From DASUFH01 sp036274645 (GTDB lineage Bacteria > Acidobacteriota > Terriglobia > 20CM-2-55-15): a DNA stretch of 33,927 nucleotides. Position numbers and translations under genes: made by a program. This document shows positions 24,376 to 33,143 of this stretch, piece after piece. The stretch lies in NCBI GenBank assembly GCA_036274645.1, contig DASUFH010000155.1, positions 1 through 33,927 on the forward strand, given 5' to 3'. Numbering within the stretch: position 1 is the first letter of the stretch; the number at the start of each line of letters is the position of its first letter. The notes beneath the pieces are model-generated. The model was not told where the DNA came from, did not search any database, and saw only the letters and a program-made list of their open reading frames with translations.

Positions 24376-25815
24376 GTGAAATCTCCGAAATCCATCTCTC
24401 GTCGCGCCCTGATCGGCGGCGCCGCTTTCGGCGCCGCCGCTTCCGGAATTCGCCACGCCTTTCCCCAGACGCCGTCAACGTCCCGTCCCAACATCGTGTT
24501 CATCATGGCGGATGACTTCGGTTACGCTGACGCCTCCTGCTATGGCCGCCGGGACTTCACCACGCCGAACATCGATCGCATTGCGGCCAATGGCATCCGC
24601 TTTCTGCAGGCCTATGCCAACTCCTCGGTTTGCTCCGCAACGCGGACGGCGCTCATTACCGGCCGCTATCAGTACCGGTTGCCGATCGGTCTGGAAGAAC
24701 CGCTGGTCCCCGATCGGCCTTCGGTCGGGCTGCCACCCACCCATCCGACTCTGCCCTCAATCCTGAAACGGGCCGGCTACCGGACGAGCCTGGTCGGCAA
24801 ATGGCATCTCGGGGTGTTGCCCGATTTTGGCCCGCTCCAGAGCGGCTACGACGATTTTTACGGTTTTCGAGGTGGTACGATCGATTACTACGCCCACACA
24901 GGAACCGACCACAAGGAAGACCTCTGGGAAAACGACACGCCCATTCGCGTCGATGGATATTCGACCGGGTTGCTCGGCGCACGGGCGGTTAACGCCATCG
25001 ACCGCTATGCAAGAAGCGCGCAGCCCTTCTTTCTGAGCCTGCACTTCAATGCGCCCCACTGGCCCTGGGAAGCGCCCGGCGACGAAGCGGAGTCGGAACG
25101 CCTTCGCGACAAAAGCCTGGTCTCCTACGACGGCGGCACACAGGAAACTTACCGGCGCATCGTCCAGGCCATGGACATCGAGATCGGCCGTGTTCTCGAC
25201 GCAATCGAGGCTAATAATCTCACCCGGAACACCATCGTCGTCTTCACCAGCGACAACGGCGGTGAGCGATTCTCCGATACCTGGCCCTTCACCGGACGCA
25301 AGACGGAACTGCTCGAGGGCGGCCTGCGCGTCCCCGCCCTCGTTTCCTGGCCCGACCGGCTTCCCCGGGGACGGACGTCCGATCAGGTGACGATATCCAT
25401 GGACTGGATGCCGACACTGCTGGCGTTCGCCGGCGCTGCACCCGCCGCGGGCTTTGCGCCCGATGGCATGAGCCTCTTGCCCCATCTGACCGGCAATGCC
25501 GCTCCGGTTCCCCGCCAACTTTTCTGGCGCTACAAGGCCAACGCGCAGCGCGCGGTTCGGGATGGCGACTACAAGTTCCTCAAGATCCTCGATAACACCT
25601 TCCTGTTTAACGTTGTCGAGGATCCGATGGAACGAGCCAACCTGAAGGAACGCCGCAAGGATATCTACGACCGCCTGGAAACCGAGTGGCGTGAGTGGAA
25701 TCAAACCATGCTGCCGGAGATCGATGAAAGTACCACCAGTAACTTCACCGGCTCCCAGATGGCCGATCACATCGGGACACCGAAAACATCACTGAAAGCC
25801 GATAATCCGGACTGA
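24376..25815 (+). CDS. Tat-exported sulfatase (arylsulfatase family)
   Basis: The 479-residue protein has a twin-arginine signal (SRRALIGGAAFGAAASG). Sulfatases hydrolyse sulphate esters using a formylglycine made from a Cys. The motif is VCSATRTALITGR with Cys85; the classic third position is Pro, here Ala, a variant also seen in this branch. Metal ligands are visible in IMADDFGYAD (Asp45, Asp46) and SDNGGERFS, with the following TGRKTELLEGGLRVP. I take the GTG at 24376 as the start because the Tat motif follows directly; no strong ribosome site is present. It probably acts in the periplasm or outside on a sulphated glycan. No anaerobic sulfatase-maturase or FGE gene adjoins it. Confidence 0.92.
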   Translation: MKSPKSISRRALIGGAAFGAAASGIRHAFPQTPSTSRPNIVFIMADDFGYADASCYGRRDFTTPNIDRIAANGIRFLQAYANSSVCSATRTALITGRYQYRLPIGLEEPLVPDRPSVGLPPTHPTLPSILKRAGYRTSLVGKWHLGVLPDFGPLQSGYDDFYGFRGGTIDYYAHTGTDHKEDLWENDTPIRVDGYSTGLLGARAVNAIDRYARSAQPFFLSLHFNAPHWPWEAPGDEAESERLRDKSLVSYDGGTQETYRRIVQAMDIEIGRVLDAIEANNLTRNTIVVFTSDNGGERFSDTWPFTGRKTELLEGGLRVPALVSWPDRLPRGRTSDQVTISMDWMPTLLAFAGAAPAAGFAPDGMSLLPHLTGNAAPVPRQLFWRYKANAQRAVRDGDYKFLKILDNTFLFNVVEDPMERANLKERRKDIYDRLETEWREWNQTMLPEIDESTTSNFTGSQMADHIGTPKTSLKADNPD

Positions 25816-25845
25816 GGAAGCGCCTGAAGTATTCGAGCCCCCCGT

Positions 25846-25947
25846 CTGCTTGTCGGGGCGGTCTACGACCGCCCGAACGTCTCGGGGTGGAAGTCTCTTG
25901 ATTTCACAGCAAGGGCAGTCATAGACGTCATAGACCGCCCCTGCAGA
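25846..25947. repeat. Palindromic element, copy B (decayed)
   Basis: Left arm CTGCTTGTCGGGGCGGTCTA and right arm ending ATAGACCGCCCCTGCAGAC are inverted copies of the same family as copies A and C. The inner part CTCTTGATTTCACAG is shared with copy A. The right arm carries a 9-bp tandem duplication (GTCATAGAC twice, 25918-25935). It lies between the convergent sulfatase and DUF1059 genes, ending five bases from the latter's stop. Confidence 0.8.
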
Positions 25948-25951
25948 CCGT

Positions 25952-26155
25952 CTATGCGGCGTCCTTGAGCATCCCTTTTAGTTGCTGACGGAGTTCCGGG
26001 GTGTCCTGGTGTCCGTGTTCGTTCACCGCATGGCGTACGCCGACCGTCATCACCTCATCTTCAGTCCCCGTAATCGTCACGGAGCAGTCCTTTGTACTCG
26101 GATGTTGGCGACAGTCCAGCATCTTCCTTTTTGATCCCGACGGATTCTTTGACAT
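25952..26155 (-). CDS. Small DUF1059-family protein
   Basis: I chose the ATG at 26155 because GGGAG stands seven bases before it; an upstream in-frame start would add 18 residues. The 67-residue product has DCRQHPSTKDCSVTITGTEDEVM and later VRHAVNEHGHQD, the Cys/His pattern of DUF1059 small proteins, which are thought to bind metal; no function is established. It is divergent from the histidine kinase and ends against palindromic repeat copy B. Confidence 0.75.
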   Translation of the reverse strand: MSKNPSGSKRKMLDCRQHPSTKDCSVTITGTEDEVMTVGVRHAVNEHGHQDTPELRQQLKGMLKDAA

Positions 26156-26269
26156 GGCTTTCTCCCGTGTGGTCATCTGCACACGGATCGCCATCCCGGT
26201 TAGGGACATCGGAATGCCACATGTTGTTCATAGCGGAAGAGCATTCGGCATGGTCCAAACGAGAGCGCA

Positions 26270-27637
26270 ATGAACCCGGTTCAACTCACAATTCCGGGAA
26301 CCTGGACACCGCATCTAAGGCGGGCGTTTCTCTTCATTATCAGCGGCTTCGTTCTAAGTATCGGGGTGTCGATCTACGAGATCCGGCATACCCAGGCCGA
26401 GGTTCGGGTCATCGTTGAGCGCACACTGGCCAGTATCGAATGGGCGTCCCGCCTGTCGCGGAATATTGACCGGGAGCGAATCCTTTTTGAGGCCCACATC
26501 GTCGAGACTGACCCGGCAGGCAAGGAACGGGTGGAGCGGCAACTCGTTGATGTGGAGAACCGAATCGCCGCGGCGTCGCGCGCCTATCAGGCGACCATTG
26601 CGGATGACGTGGAACTCGCCTCCTGGCAGAAACTCCAGATGGAGATCGATGCGGTTCGCCCAAAGGCGAAAAAGGCGGTCGAACTCTCGCGACATAACCG
26701 CAGCGAGGAGGCGCGCGTCATTCTGACGGCGATTGAGCCTCAATACGACGCCGTTGACGAGCAACTCGATTTCCTGGTCCGTCTCAATCACGACGAGGCG
26801 GACCGTGAGGTTGCGAGCATCGTTGCGCTGCACCGCGCTGCGGTCATCATCCTGGTGGCGCTCACCTTTGCGTGGACCACCATGGCATTGTTTGTCGCCA
26901 GGTGGGTGACCAGGCTCATCAGTCAGCGAGAAAGCGAGATGCGTGCGGCCACCAGCCTGCTGGCGGAGCGAAACCGTGAATTGGACGCCTTTGCCGGTCG
27001 CGTGGCGCACGATCTGCGCGGACCCCTGACCGCAATCAACCTGGCCGCGTCTGCGCCCCGGCGGGGGCATGATGAGCGCGCAAGCGATGTCTTTCGGCGC
27101 GCCGTCAAGCAGATGGAGGCCATCATTCAGGACTTGCTGACCCTGTCGCGTGTCAGCGCCCAAACATCCAACGCCGTCTGCCAGGTTTCCGATGTGGCTG
27201 CCTCGCTCGAAGAGGACCTGCGGCCCAGGGTGGAGGCTGCGGACGGAGCGCTTTACATGGATGTGGCTCCCGGGAGAGTGGCCTGCAGTGAAGGCCTGCT
27301 CCGCCAGATGTTGTGGAATCTGGGCGAAAACGCTGTCAAGTACCGCCGGCCTGAAGGGCGATTGGAGGTCAGGATCCGGGGACGGGTGACTTCCCATGCG
27401 TACGAGTTCAGCGTGTCCGACAACGGACCGGGAATGTCTCCCGGCGAGGTCCAGCAGGCTTTTGAACCGTTTTTCCGGGGGGAGAGAGCCCGTGATACAC
27501 CGGGAACCGGGCTGGGCCTGTCGATCGTGAAGCGCGTCGCCGACGCCAGCGGTGGCGACGTTTTCATTGAGTCGGTCGCCGGACGAGGATCGACGTTCAG
27601 GGTTCGCCTGCCGCTGGCCGCCAGCAAAGCCGCCTGA
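26270..27637 (+). CDS. Membrane sensor histidine kinase
   Basis: The 455-residue protein has two membrane helices (about 18-38 and 189-211) around a helical periplasmic sensor of about 150 residues, resembling CHASE3-type four-helix bundles. The HisKA domain has the H-box AHDLRGPL with phospho-acceptor His247. The ATP-binding domain has the N-box around Asn350/Asn354 (WNLGENAVKY), SDNGPGM at 383-389 and GTGLGLSIVKR at 412-422. All catalytic motifs are intact. No response regulator gene lies in the window, so its partner is unknown. Confidence 0.93.
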   Translation: MNPVQLTIPGTWTPHLRRAFLFIISGFVLSIGVSIYEIRHTQAEVRVIVERTLASIEWASRLSRNIDRERILFEAHIVETDPAGKERVERQLVDVENRIAAASRAYQATIADDVELASWQKLQMEIDAVRPKAKKAVELSRHNRSEEARVILTAIEPQYDAVDEQLDFLVRLNHDEADREVASIVALHRAAVIILVALTFAWTTMALFVARWVTRLISQRESEMRAATSLLAERNRELDAFAGRVAHDLRGPLTAINLAASAPRRGHDERASDVFRRAVKQMEAIIQDLLTLSRVSAQTSNAVCQVSDVAASLEEDLRPRVEAADGALYMDVAPGRVACSEGLLRQMLWNLGENAVKYRRPEGRLEVRIRGRVTSHAYEFSVSDNGPGMSPGEVQQAFEPFFRGERARDTPGTGLGLSIVKRVADASGGDVFIESVAGRGSTFRVRLPLAASKAA

Positions 27638-27649
27638 AGTTCTGAAACC

Positions 27650-27687
27650 CTGTTCAATCCCGACGCAGCCGTCGAACGTTTGAACAG
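27650..27687. terminator. Nested hairpin between convergent genes
   Basis: CTGTTCAA (27650-27657) pairs with TTGAACAG (27680-27687), and an inner CGAC/GTCG stem (27661-27664 with 27671-27674) can form in the loop. It lies between the histidine kinase and the DUF2231 gene, which converge, so it could act on both strands. No T-run is present. Confidence 0.5.
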
Positions 27688-27722
27688 CGGGACCGGGAAT
27701 TCTGCCCTGAAGACTTCTCCAA

Positions 27723-28136
27723 CTACAGGCTCAGCGCGAACCGGTGACCGGTAATGGCCGCCGCAATCACTGCCGCCGCCGCAAACAGCTCCAGCGCGAG
27801 CCAGAGTATCGGCAGCGGCTCGTCCATGTCCGTCTGGCGGGCCCGGGCGGAATAACGAATCGCCGCAAGTACGACCAGACTCACCGTGACGATCAGACCT
27901 GCCGCGGCGTGCATGGCGGCGGACGGATTCCCCGTTCGCCCGCCAAGCAACTGCATCCCCGTCACGGCCGCAAGCGCCGCTCCCGCGGCCGCTCCCATGG
28001 TCAGGCGATATCCCGTGTCGTACCGGTCGGCTGTTCTCGACAGCCGGCCGCGGCAGTCCACAAACGCGGCCGTCAGCGCCAGTCCGATCGGGAAGTGCAC
28101 GAGTAGAAAGTGGACGGGAATTCCAAAAAAAGACAT
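27723..28136 (-). CDS. DUF2231-type small membrane protein
   Basis: The 137-residue product has four hydrophobic helices and begins with IPVHFLLVHFPIGLALTAA, the His/Pro signature of DUF2231 membrane proteins. The family is of unknown function; the conserved His pair in the first helix has led to suggestions of metal or haem binding, which I cannot test here. It follows mutL by six bases in the same direction and is probably cotranscribed. Confidence 0.78.
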   Translation of the reverse strand: MSFFGIPVHFLLVHFPIGLALTAAFVDCRGRLSRTADRYDTGYRLTMGAAAGAALAAVTGMQLLGGRTGNPSAAMHAAAGLIVTVSLVVLAAIRYSARARQTDMDEPLPILWLALELFAAAAVIAAAITGHRFALSL

Positions 28137-28142
28137 CGCCGG

Positions 28143-29969
28143 CTACGCCCTCTTGAACCCTTTCTCGATTTCTTTCAGATCGTAGCGCAACACGATGGGG
28201 CGTCCGTGCGGACACACCGTCGGCACGTCGGTCTTCATCAGTTCGGCGACGAGCCACTTCATCTTCGTGTCGTCGAGCGGCGTGTTGATCTTGATGGCGG
28301 CGTGACAGGAAACACTGGCCGCAATCTTCCGCTGCAGCGCCGCGATATCCATCGCCTGGGTTTCCCGCTCGAGGTTGTCGAGCAATTCCACCAGCAGCGT
28401 TTCCACTTCGTTCGGCTTCAGAATCGCGGGCGCCGCCTTGATCGCGACGGTCTTCGGCCCGAATGGCTCCACATCGAATCCGTTGCGCGCCAGCTCCGGC
28501 ACGATGTTGTCGAGAATGGCCAGCTGCCGCGGCGGCAGCTGCACGATGATCGGAACCAGCAGTCGCTGAATCTCGATCGTTCCCGCCAGTTTCTGCCGCA
28601 GGTATGCTTCGAACAGCACCCGTTCATGCGCCACATGCTGATCGATCAACACCACCCCGGATGAATCGGCCGCCACGATATAGCTCGAACGAAGCTGTCC
28701 GAGCGGCCGGATCTCCTGTTGGATGCGATCAAACCCCGGAGCGGGAGCAAACGTTTCCGGCACGGGCGGAATGTTCGGCGGTCCAATGGGATTCACGCTG
28801 AAACCCATCGCCAGCGGCTGCTGGCGCCCTTCCACTGGCTGGCGCATGTTGTCGAGCGAGAACGGATCCCGGGCAATCGACGACGATTCCGTCCAGGACT
28901 CCGGTACACGCGGCTGGACTTCCGGAGCGGAAAAGGGCGAACTCTGCGGCGCGGCCGTTTCCATCGGCACGATCGTCTTGTCTTCCGTCAGCCCGCCCAG
29001 AATCGCGTCCCGTATCGCGTCGTGCACGAAACTCTGGTGCTTGAACCGCACCTCCGTTTTGGCCGGATGCACATTGACGTCGACGTCCCCGAACGGGATC
29101 GTCAGAAACAGGATCGTCACCGGAAACGTTCCCGCCGGCAGGATGTTCCGGTACGCTTCGCCGATGGCGTGATGAATGATCTTGTCGCGAACCAGGCGGC
29201 GGTTCACGAAGAAGAACATCGAATTGCGGTTCAGCTTCTGAATCTGCGGCCGCGACGTGAAGAGGTGCGTCTCCATGCCCGAACGTCCGAACTTCCGGCG
29301 GGATTCCACCAGGTCGTCCAGAAGATCCCGCCCGAAGATCTGAAAAATCCGGTCGCGAAAACTGCCCGTTGCGGGCGCCGCCAGCGCTTCGAACTGTCCG
29401 CTGCGCAGCGTGAAGTGGACTTCGGGGAACGACAGCGCGTAATGCGTGGCCACCGTGGTGATCTGACTCAATTCATGCGATTCCGACCGCAGGAACTTGC
29501 GCCGCGCTGGCACATTGAAGAACAGGTCCTCCACCGTAATCTGCGCGCCGCGCGGAAACGCAGCTTCGCGCTGGGAGACGATCTGTCCACCGGCAATTTC
29601 AATGGCCGCGCCGATCGCGCCTTCCGCCTGGGTTTCGAGCGTGAGCCGGGAGACCGACGCGATCGAGGGCAGCGCTTCTCCGCGAAAACCCAGCGTGCGG
29701 ATCGCGTCCAGATCGTGCTGGGCGTCCAGCTTGCTCGTGGCGTGCCGCAGCAGGCAGTTCCTCGCGTCTTCCGGCTCCATGCCCTCGCCGTTGTCCGTCA
29801 CCCGGATCAGCCGGCGACCGCCTTCTTCGACATCGATGGCGATACGCGTTGCGCCGGCGTCGAGAGAGTTTTCCACGAGCTCCTTGACCACCGATGCGGG
29901 GCGCTCCACGACCTCGCCGGCCGCGATGCGGTTGGCCATGTCGTCGGAGAGTACGTGGATCTTCGGCAT
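28143..29969 (-). CDS. mutL: DNA mismatch repair protein MutL
   Basis: The 608-residue protein has the GHKL ATPase motifs IAAGEVVERPASVVKELVEN, DNGEGM, LRHATSKL and TLGFRGEALPSIAS in the first 100 residues. The C-terminal domain has DQHVAHERVLFE, matching the DQHA(x)2E(x)4E endonuclease motif except Ala to Val, then SCHAAIKI (cf. ACxAAxR) and CPHGRP. This points to a nicking MutL that works without MutH (family knowledge). A Pro-rich linker joins the halves. It is followed by DUF2231 and preceded by aspS with palindromic repeat copy C between them. mutS is not in the window. Confidence 0.95.
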   Translation of the reverse strand: MPKIHVLSDDMANRIAAGEVVERPASVVKELVENSLDAGATRIAIDVEEGGRRLIRVTDNGEGMEPEDARNCLLRHATSKLDAQHDLDAIRTLGFRGEALPSIASVSRLTLETQAEGAIGAAIEIAGGQIVSQREAAFPRGAQITVEDLFFNVPARRKFLRSESHELSQITTVATHYALSFPEVHFTLRSGQFEALAAPATGSFRDRIFQIFGRDLLDDLVESRRKFGRSGMETHLFTSRPQIQKLNRNSMFFFVNRRLVRDKIIHHAIGEAYRNILPAGTFPVTILFLTIPFGDVDVNVHPAKTEVRFKHQSFVHDAIRDAILGGLTEDKTIVPMETAAPQSSPFSAPEVQPRVPESWTESSSIARDPFSLDNMRQPVEGRQQPLAMGFSVNPIGPPNIPPVPETFAPAPGFDRIQQEIRPLGQLRSSYIVAADSSGVVLIDQHVAHERVLFEAYLRQKLAGTIEIQRLLVPIIVQLPPRQLAILDNIVPELARNGFDVEPFGPKTVAIKAAPAILKPNEVETLLVELLDNLERETQAMDIAALQRKIAASVSCHAAIKINTPLDDTKMKWLVAELMKTDVPTVCPHGRPIVLRYDLKEIEKGFKRA

Positions 29970-30001
29970 GACAGAACGATGCTACCTCAAACGGATTTTC
30001 T

Positions 30002-30111
30002 CTGCTTGTAGGGGCGGTCTATCACCGCCCAGCGTTTCGGAATGAATATCTGTTGAATCCGAGATTTCCATTCCGAAACGCCGGGCGGTCATAGACCGCC
30101 CCTACAAGCAG
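30002..30111. repeat. Palindromic element, copy C (near-perfect inverted repeat)
   Basis: Arms 30002-30044 and 30069-30111 are 43 bases each and pair with two mismatches around a 24-base loop; the outer 21 bases (CTGCTTGTAGGGGCGGTCTA and one more) pair perfectly. It fills the gap between aspS and mutL, which are read in the same direction. It belongs to the same family as copies A and B. Confidence 0.9.
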
Positions 30112-30123
30112 GCGCGGAAACCC

Positions 30124-31887
30124 TCAATCCTTGCGGATCTGAATCCCCAGTTCCTTCAACTGGCGCGGCGCCACCGGCGAGGGCGAGCCGCTCATCGCGT
30201 CGAAGGCGCGCGCCGTCTTCGGGAACGCGATCACGTCGCGGATCGACGACTCGCCCGCCACGATCATGACAATCCGATCGAGCCCCAGCGCGATGCCGCC
30301 GTGCGGCGGCGCGCCGTATTCCAACGCGTCCAGGAAGAACCCGAACTTGTCGCGCGCCTCTTCTTCCGTCAGGCCCAGCGTCCTGAACACCCGCGCCTGC
30401 ACGTCGCTGCGATGTATACGAATCGATCCCCCGCCGATCTCCGTTCCATTCAGAACCAGGTCGTAGGCCTTGGCGCGCACGGCTCCGGGATCTTTTTCCA
30501 ACAGGTCGAAATCGGCCTCGACCGGCGACGTAAACGGATGATGCCGCGAGACCCAGCGGTTCTCGTCCGGCGCGAATTCGAGCAACGGGAAGTCGACCAC
30601 CCAGAGCATGTTCCACCGGCCCTCGGGAATCCATCCTTCCTTCTTCGCCAGCTCCAGCCGCAGCGCGCCCAACAGATTCAGCGTTGCTTCCTTTTCACCC
30701 GCCATCAACAGAATGGTGTCGCCCACCTTCGCGCCCGACTGCCGGATCACCGCGTCCATGGCGGCGGCGCCGGCGTTCTTGACGACCGGCGCCGCGGTGA
30801 CGCCGTCATCTCCGGGCTTGATCCAGGCGATGCCCGCGCCGCCGAGTTGCTTGATGAAGATCGCCAGATCGTCGAGCGCCTTTCGCGAATACGCCGTCTT
30901 CGGCGCCACAATGCCGCGAACGGTCCCGCCCGATTCCGCCGTGTCGCGGAACACGCCCGCTTCGGCGGTCTTGAAGATGTCGGTGAAGTCCTGAATGAAG
31001 ACGTCAAAGCGCGTGTCCGGCTTGTCGCTCCCGTAGCGGTTCATCGCCTCTTCAAAACTCATCCGGGGCAGGGGAGTCGGGATCTCGACGCCTTTCAGCG
31101 CAAAGACCTCCCCCATCATGCCTTCGATGAGCGGGAAGAGTTCGTCCACCGAGGGAAACGACATCTCGATATCGATCTGGGTGAATTCCGGCTGCCGGTC
31201 GGCGCGCAGGTCTTCGTCGCGGAAGCAGCGCACGATCTGAAAGTACTTGTCGAAGCCGGAAATCATCAGCAGCTGCTTGAAGAGCTGCGGCGACTGCGGC
31301 AACGCGTAAAAGTGACCGGCATACAGCCGGCTCGGCACCAGATAGTCGCGCGCGCCCTCCGGCGTGGACTTGGTCAGGATCGGCGTTTCGACTTCCCAGA
31401 ACCCGTACCGGTCCATATAGCTGCGAATCGCCATGGAGATCCGATGACGCAGCCGGAAATTTTCCTGCAGCTCCGGACGCCGCAGATCGAGGTAGCGGTA
31501 TTTGAGCCGCATGTCCTCGCTGGTCGTGATTTCGTCTTCGATCGGGAAGGGCGTGGTCTTCGCTTCGCTGAGCACGTTGAGCGCAGACGCCACAATCTCG
31601 ATCCGTCCGGTCTTCAGGTTCGGATTCTCCAACCCGGCCGCGCGCTCGCGCACCGACCCAGCCACCGCGATGACGTATTCGGTGCGCAGCGTCTTGGCGA
31701 TTTCGTGGACGGCCGCGTTCGTGGCGGCATCGAACACAATTTGCGTGACGCCTTCGCGGTCGCGCAGGTCCACGAACACGAGTTGTCCGTGGTCGCGCCG
31801 CTTGGCGACCCAGCCCATGAGCGTAACGGTTTGACCGGCGTGTCCGGCGGTCAGTTCTCCACAATGATGCGTACGTTTCAGATGCAT
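30124..31887 (-). CDS. aspS: Aspartyl-tRNA synthetase
   Basis: The enzyme loads Asp onto tRNA-Asp (perhaps also tRNA-Asn in some phyla). The 587-residue length and order are those of the bacterial type: N-terminal OB fold with TLMGWVAKRRDHGQLVFVDLRD, class II motif 2 in FRDEDLRADRQPEFTQID, the GAD insert region and motif 3 in GGIALGLDRIVMI near the end. It starts five bases after the hisS stop, a common bacterial pairing. Palindromic repeat copy C begins 12 bases beyond its stop. gatABC genes are absent from this window. Confidence 0.96.
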   Translation of the reverse strand: MHLKRTHHCGELTAGHAGQTVTLMGWVAKRRDHGQLVFVDLRDREGVTQIVFDAATNAAVHEIAKTLRTEYVIAVAGSVRERAAGLENPNLKTGRIEIVASALNVLSEAKTTPFPIEDEITTSEDMRLKYRYLDLRRPELQENFRLRHRISMAIRSYMDRYGFWEVETPILTKSTPEGARDYLVPSRLYAGHFYALPQSPQLFKQLLMISGFDKYFQIVRCFRDEDLRADRQPEFTQIDIEMSFPSVDELFPLIEGMMGEVFALKGVEIPTPLPRMSFEEAMNRYGSDKPDTRFDVFIQDFTDIFKTAEAGVFRDTAESGGTVRGIVAPKTAYSRKALDDLAIFIKQLGGAGIAWIKPGDDGVTAAPVVKNAGAAAMDAVIRQSGAKVGDTILLMAGEKEATLNLLGALRLELAKKEGWIPEGRWNMLWVVDFPLLEFAPDENRWVSRHHPFTSPVEADFDLLEKDPGAVRAKAYDLVLNGTEIGGGSIRIHRSDVQARVFRTLGLTEEEARDKFGFFLDALEYGAPPHGGIALGLDRIVMIVAGESSIRDVIAFPKTARAFDAMSGSPSPVAPRQLKELGIQIRKD

Positions 31888-31892
31888 GATGA

Positions 31893-33143
31893 TTATTGAT
31901 TTCCCAACTCGTCTTCCGGGATGGCGCGTTGCTCCTTCGTTTCCATGTTCCGGAGCACAACGGTTCCAACTTTCAATTCTTCTTCGCCGATGATGGCGAC
32001 AGTTTTCGCCTTGAGCCGGTCCGCCAGCCGCATCTGGCTTTTCAGGCTGCGACTGTCAAAATCCAGATACACCCGCCGCCCCGCGGCGCGCAGGCGGCGC
32101 GCGATGAGCGTGGCGCGGTCGAACGCCGCCTCGCCCAGCGGCGCCAGGAAGAATTCCGGCGTGTCGTCCACGGCAATCCGGCTGGTGTCGCCGATCGACA
32201 TGATCAGCCGCTCCAGCCCCATGCCAAAGCCGAAGCATTTGACCGGCGGGCCTCCGAGCTGTTCCGACAGACCGTCATACCGGCCGCCGCCGGCCACCGT
32301 GTTCTGCGCGCCGAGTTGTCCGGCGTTCGACGTGATCTCAAACGTCGTGCGGATGTAGTAGTCGAAGCCGCGAACCAGACGCGTGTTGACCCGATAGGGA
32401 ATGTCCCGCGCCGTCAGAAGCGCCTGGAACCGCTCAAAATGGGCGCGGCACTCGTCGCAGAGCCGGTCCGTGATCCTCGGCAGTTCTTCGATCACCGGCT
32501 GGCACGACGGGACCTTGCAGTCGAACACCCGCAACGGATTCTTCTCGCCGCGCCGGCGGCAATCCGCGCACAGCCGGTCCGCCCGCTGCAGAATCTCTTC
32601 GCGCAATGCGGGAATGAACGCCGGCCGGCAGTTCTTGCAACCGATCGAATTGATGTTGACGGTCAGATCCGTCAATCCGACCTGGCCGAAGAAGAACAGA
32701 AGCATCTCCATGACTTCGGCTTCAATGGCCGGGTTATCCGTCGCCGAGAGCACCTCCGATCCCGCCTGCACGTGCTGGCGATAGCGCCCCTTTTGCGGCC
32801 GTTCGCGCCGGAACATCGGACCGATGTAATAGAGCTTGAGCATCCGCGCTTCGTTCGCCAGTTGATGCTCGATGTAGGCGCGGACGACCGCGGCCGTGCC
32901 TTCGGGACGCAGCGTGAGCGACGTCGTTTCGTCGCGGTCCGCGAACGTGTACATCTCCTTCGAAACGATGTCGGTCTCCTCGCCCACCCCGCGGACGAAC
33001 AACTCGGTCCGTTCGAAGATCGGCGTACGGATCTCCCCGAACCCGTACGCGCGGAACACGTCGCGCAGGACCTTTTCCACGGCCTGCCAGACAGCTGCCT
33101 CGGCGGGCAAAACGTCGTACGTTCCTTGAATGCGTTGAATCAC
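31893..33143 (-). CDS. hisS: Histidyl-tRNA synthetase
   Basis: The 416-residue enzyme loads His onto tRNA-His. The start is a GTG at 33143, giving the usual N-terminus VIQRIQGTYDVLP; it overlaps the upstream stop (GTGA). Class II motif 2 reads GPMFRRERPQKGRYRQ, the histidine-binding region LVRGFDYYIRTTFEI, and motif 3 FGFGMGLERLIM. A Cys-rich insert (CKNC, CADC, CKVPSC, CDEC) lies at about 175-245, a variant seen in several phyla that may bind zinc. It heads the hisS-aspS pair. The longer upstream frame is the shadow of the next gene. Confidence 0.95.
   Translation of the reverse strand: MIQRIQGTYDVLPAEAAVWQAVEKVLRDVFRAYGFGEIRTPIFERTELFVRGVGEETDIVSKEMYTFADRDETTSLTLRPEGTAAVVRAYIEHQLANEARMLKLYYIGPMFRRERPQKGRYRQHVQAGSEVLSATDNPAIEAEVMEMLLFFFGQVGLTDLTVNINSIGCKNCRPAFIPALREEILQRADRLCADCRRRGEKNPLRVFDCKVPSCQPVIEELPRITDRLCDECRAHFERFQALLTARDIPYRVNTRLVRGFDYYIRTTFEITSNAGQLGAQNTVAGGGRYDGLSEQLGGPPVKCFGFGMGLERLIMSIGDTSRIAVDDTPEFFLAPLGEAAFDRATLIARRLRAAGRRVYLDFDSRSLKSQMRLADRLKAKTVAIIGEEELKVGTVVLRNMETKEQRAIPEDELGNQ

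Noticed and set aside
28719..30011. 430-residue plus-strand frame
   Set aside because: Antisense of mutL with Arg-rich, low-complexity content; mutL is unmistakable.
22773..30111. Palindromic copies as integron attC sites or phage attachment sites
   Set aside because: No integrase, no cassette structure and no attC core; dispersed inverted ends fit a MITE/REP-like family better.
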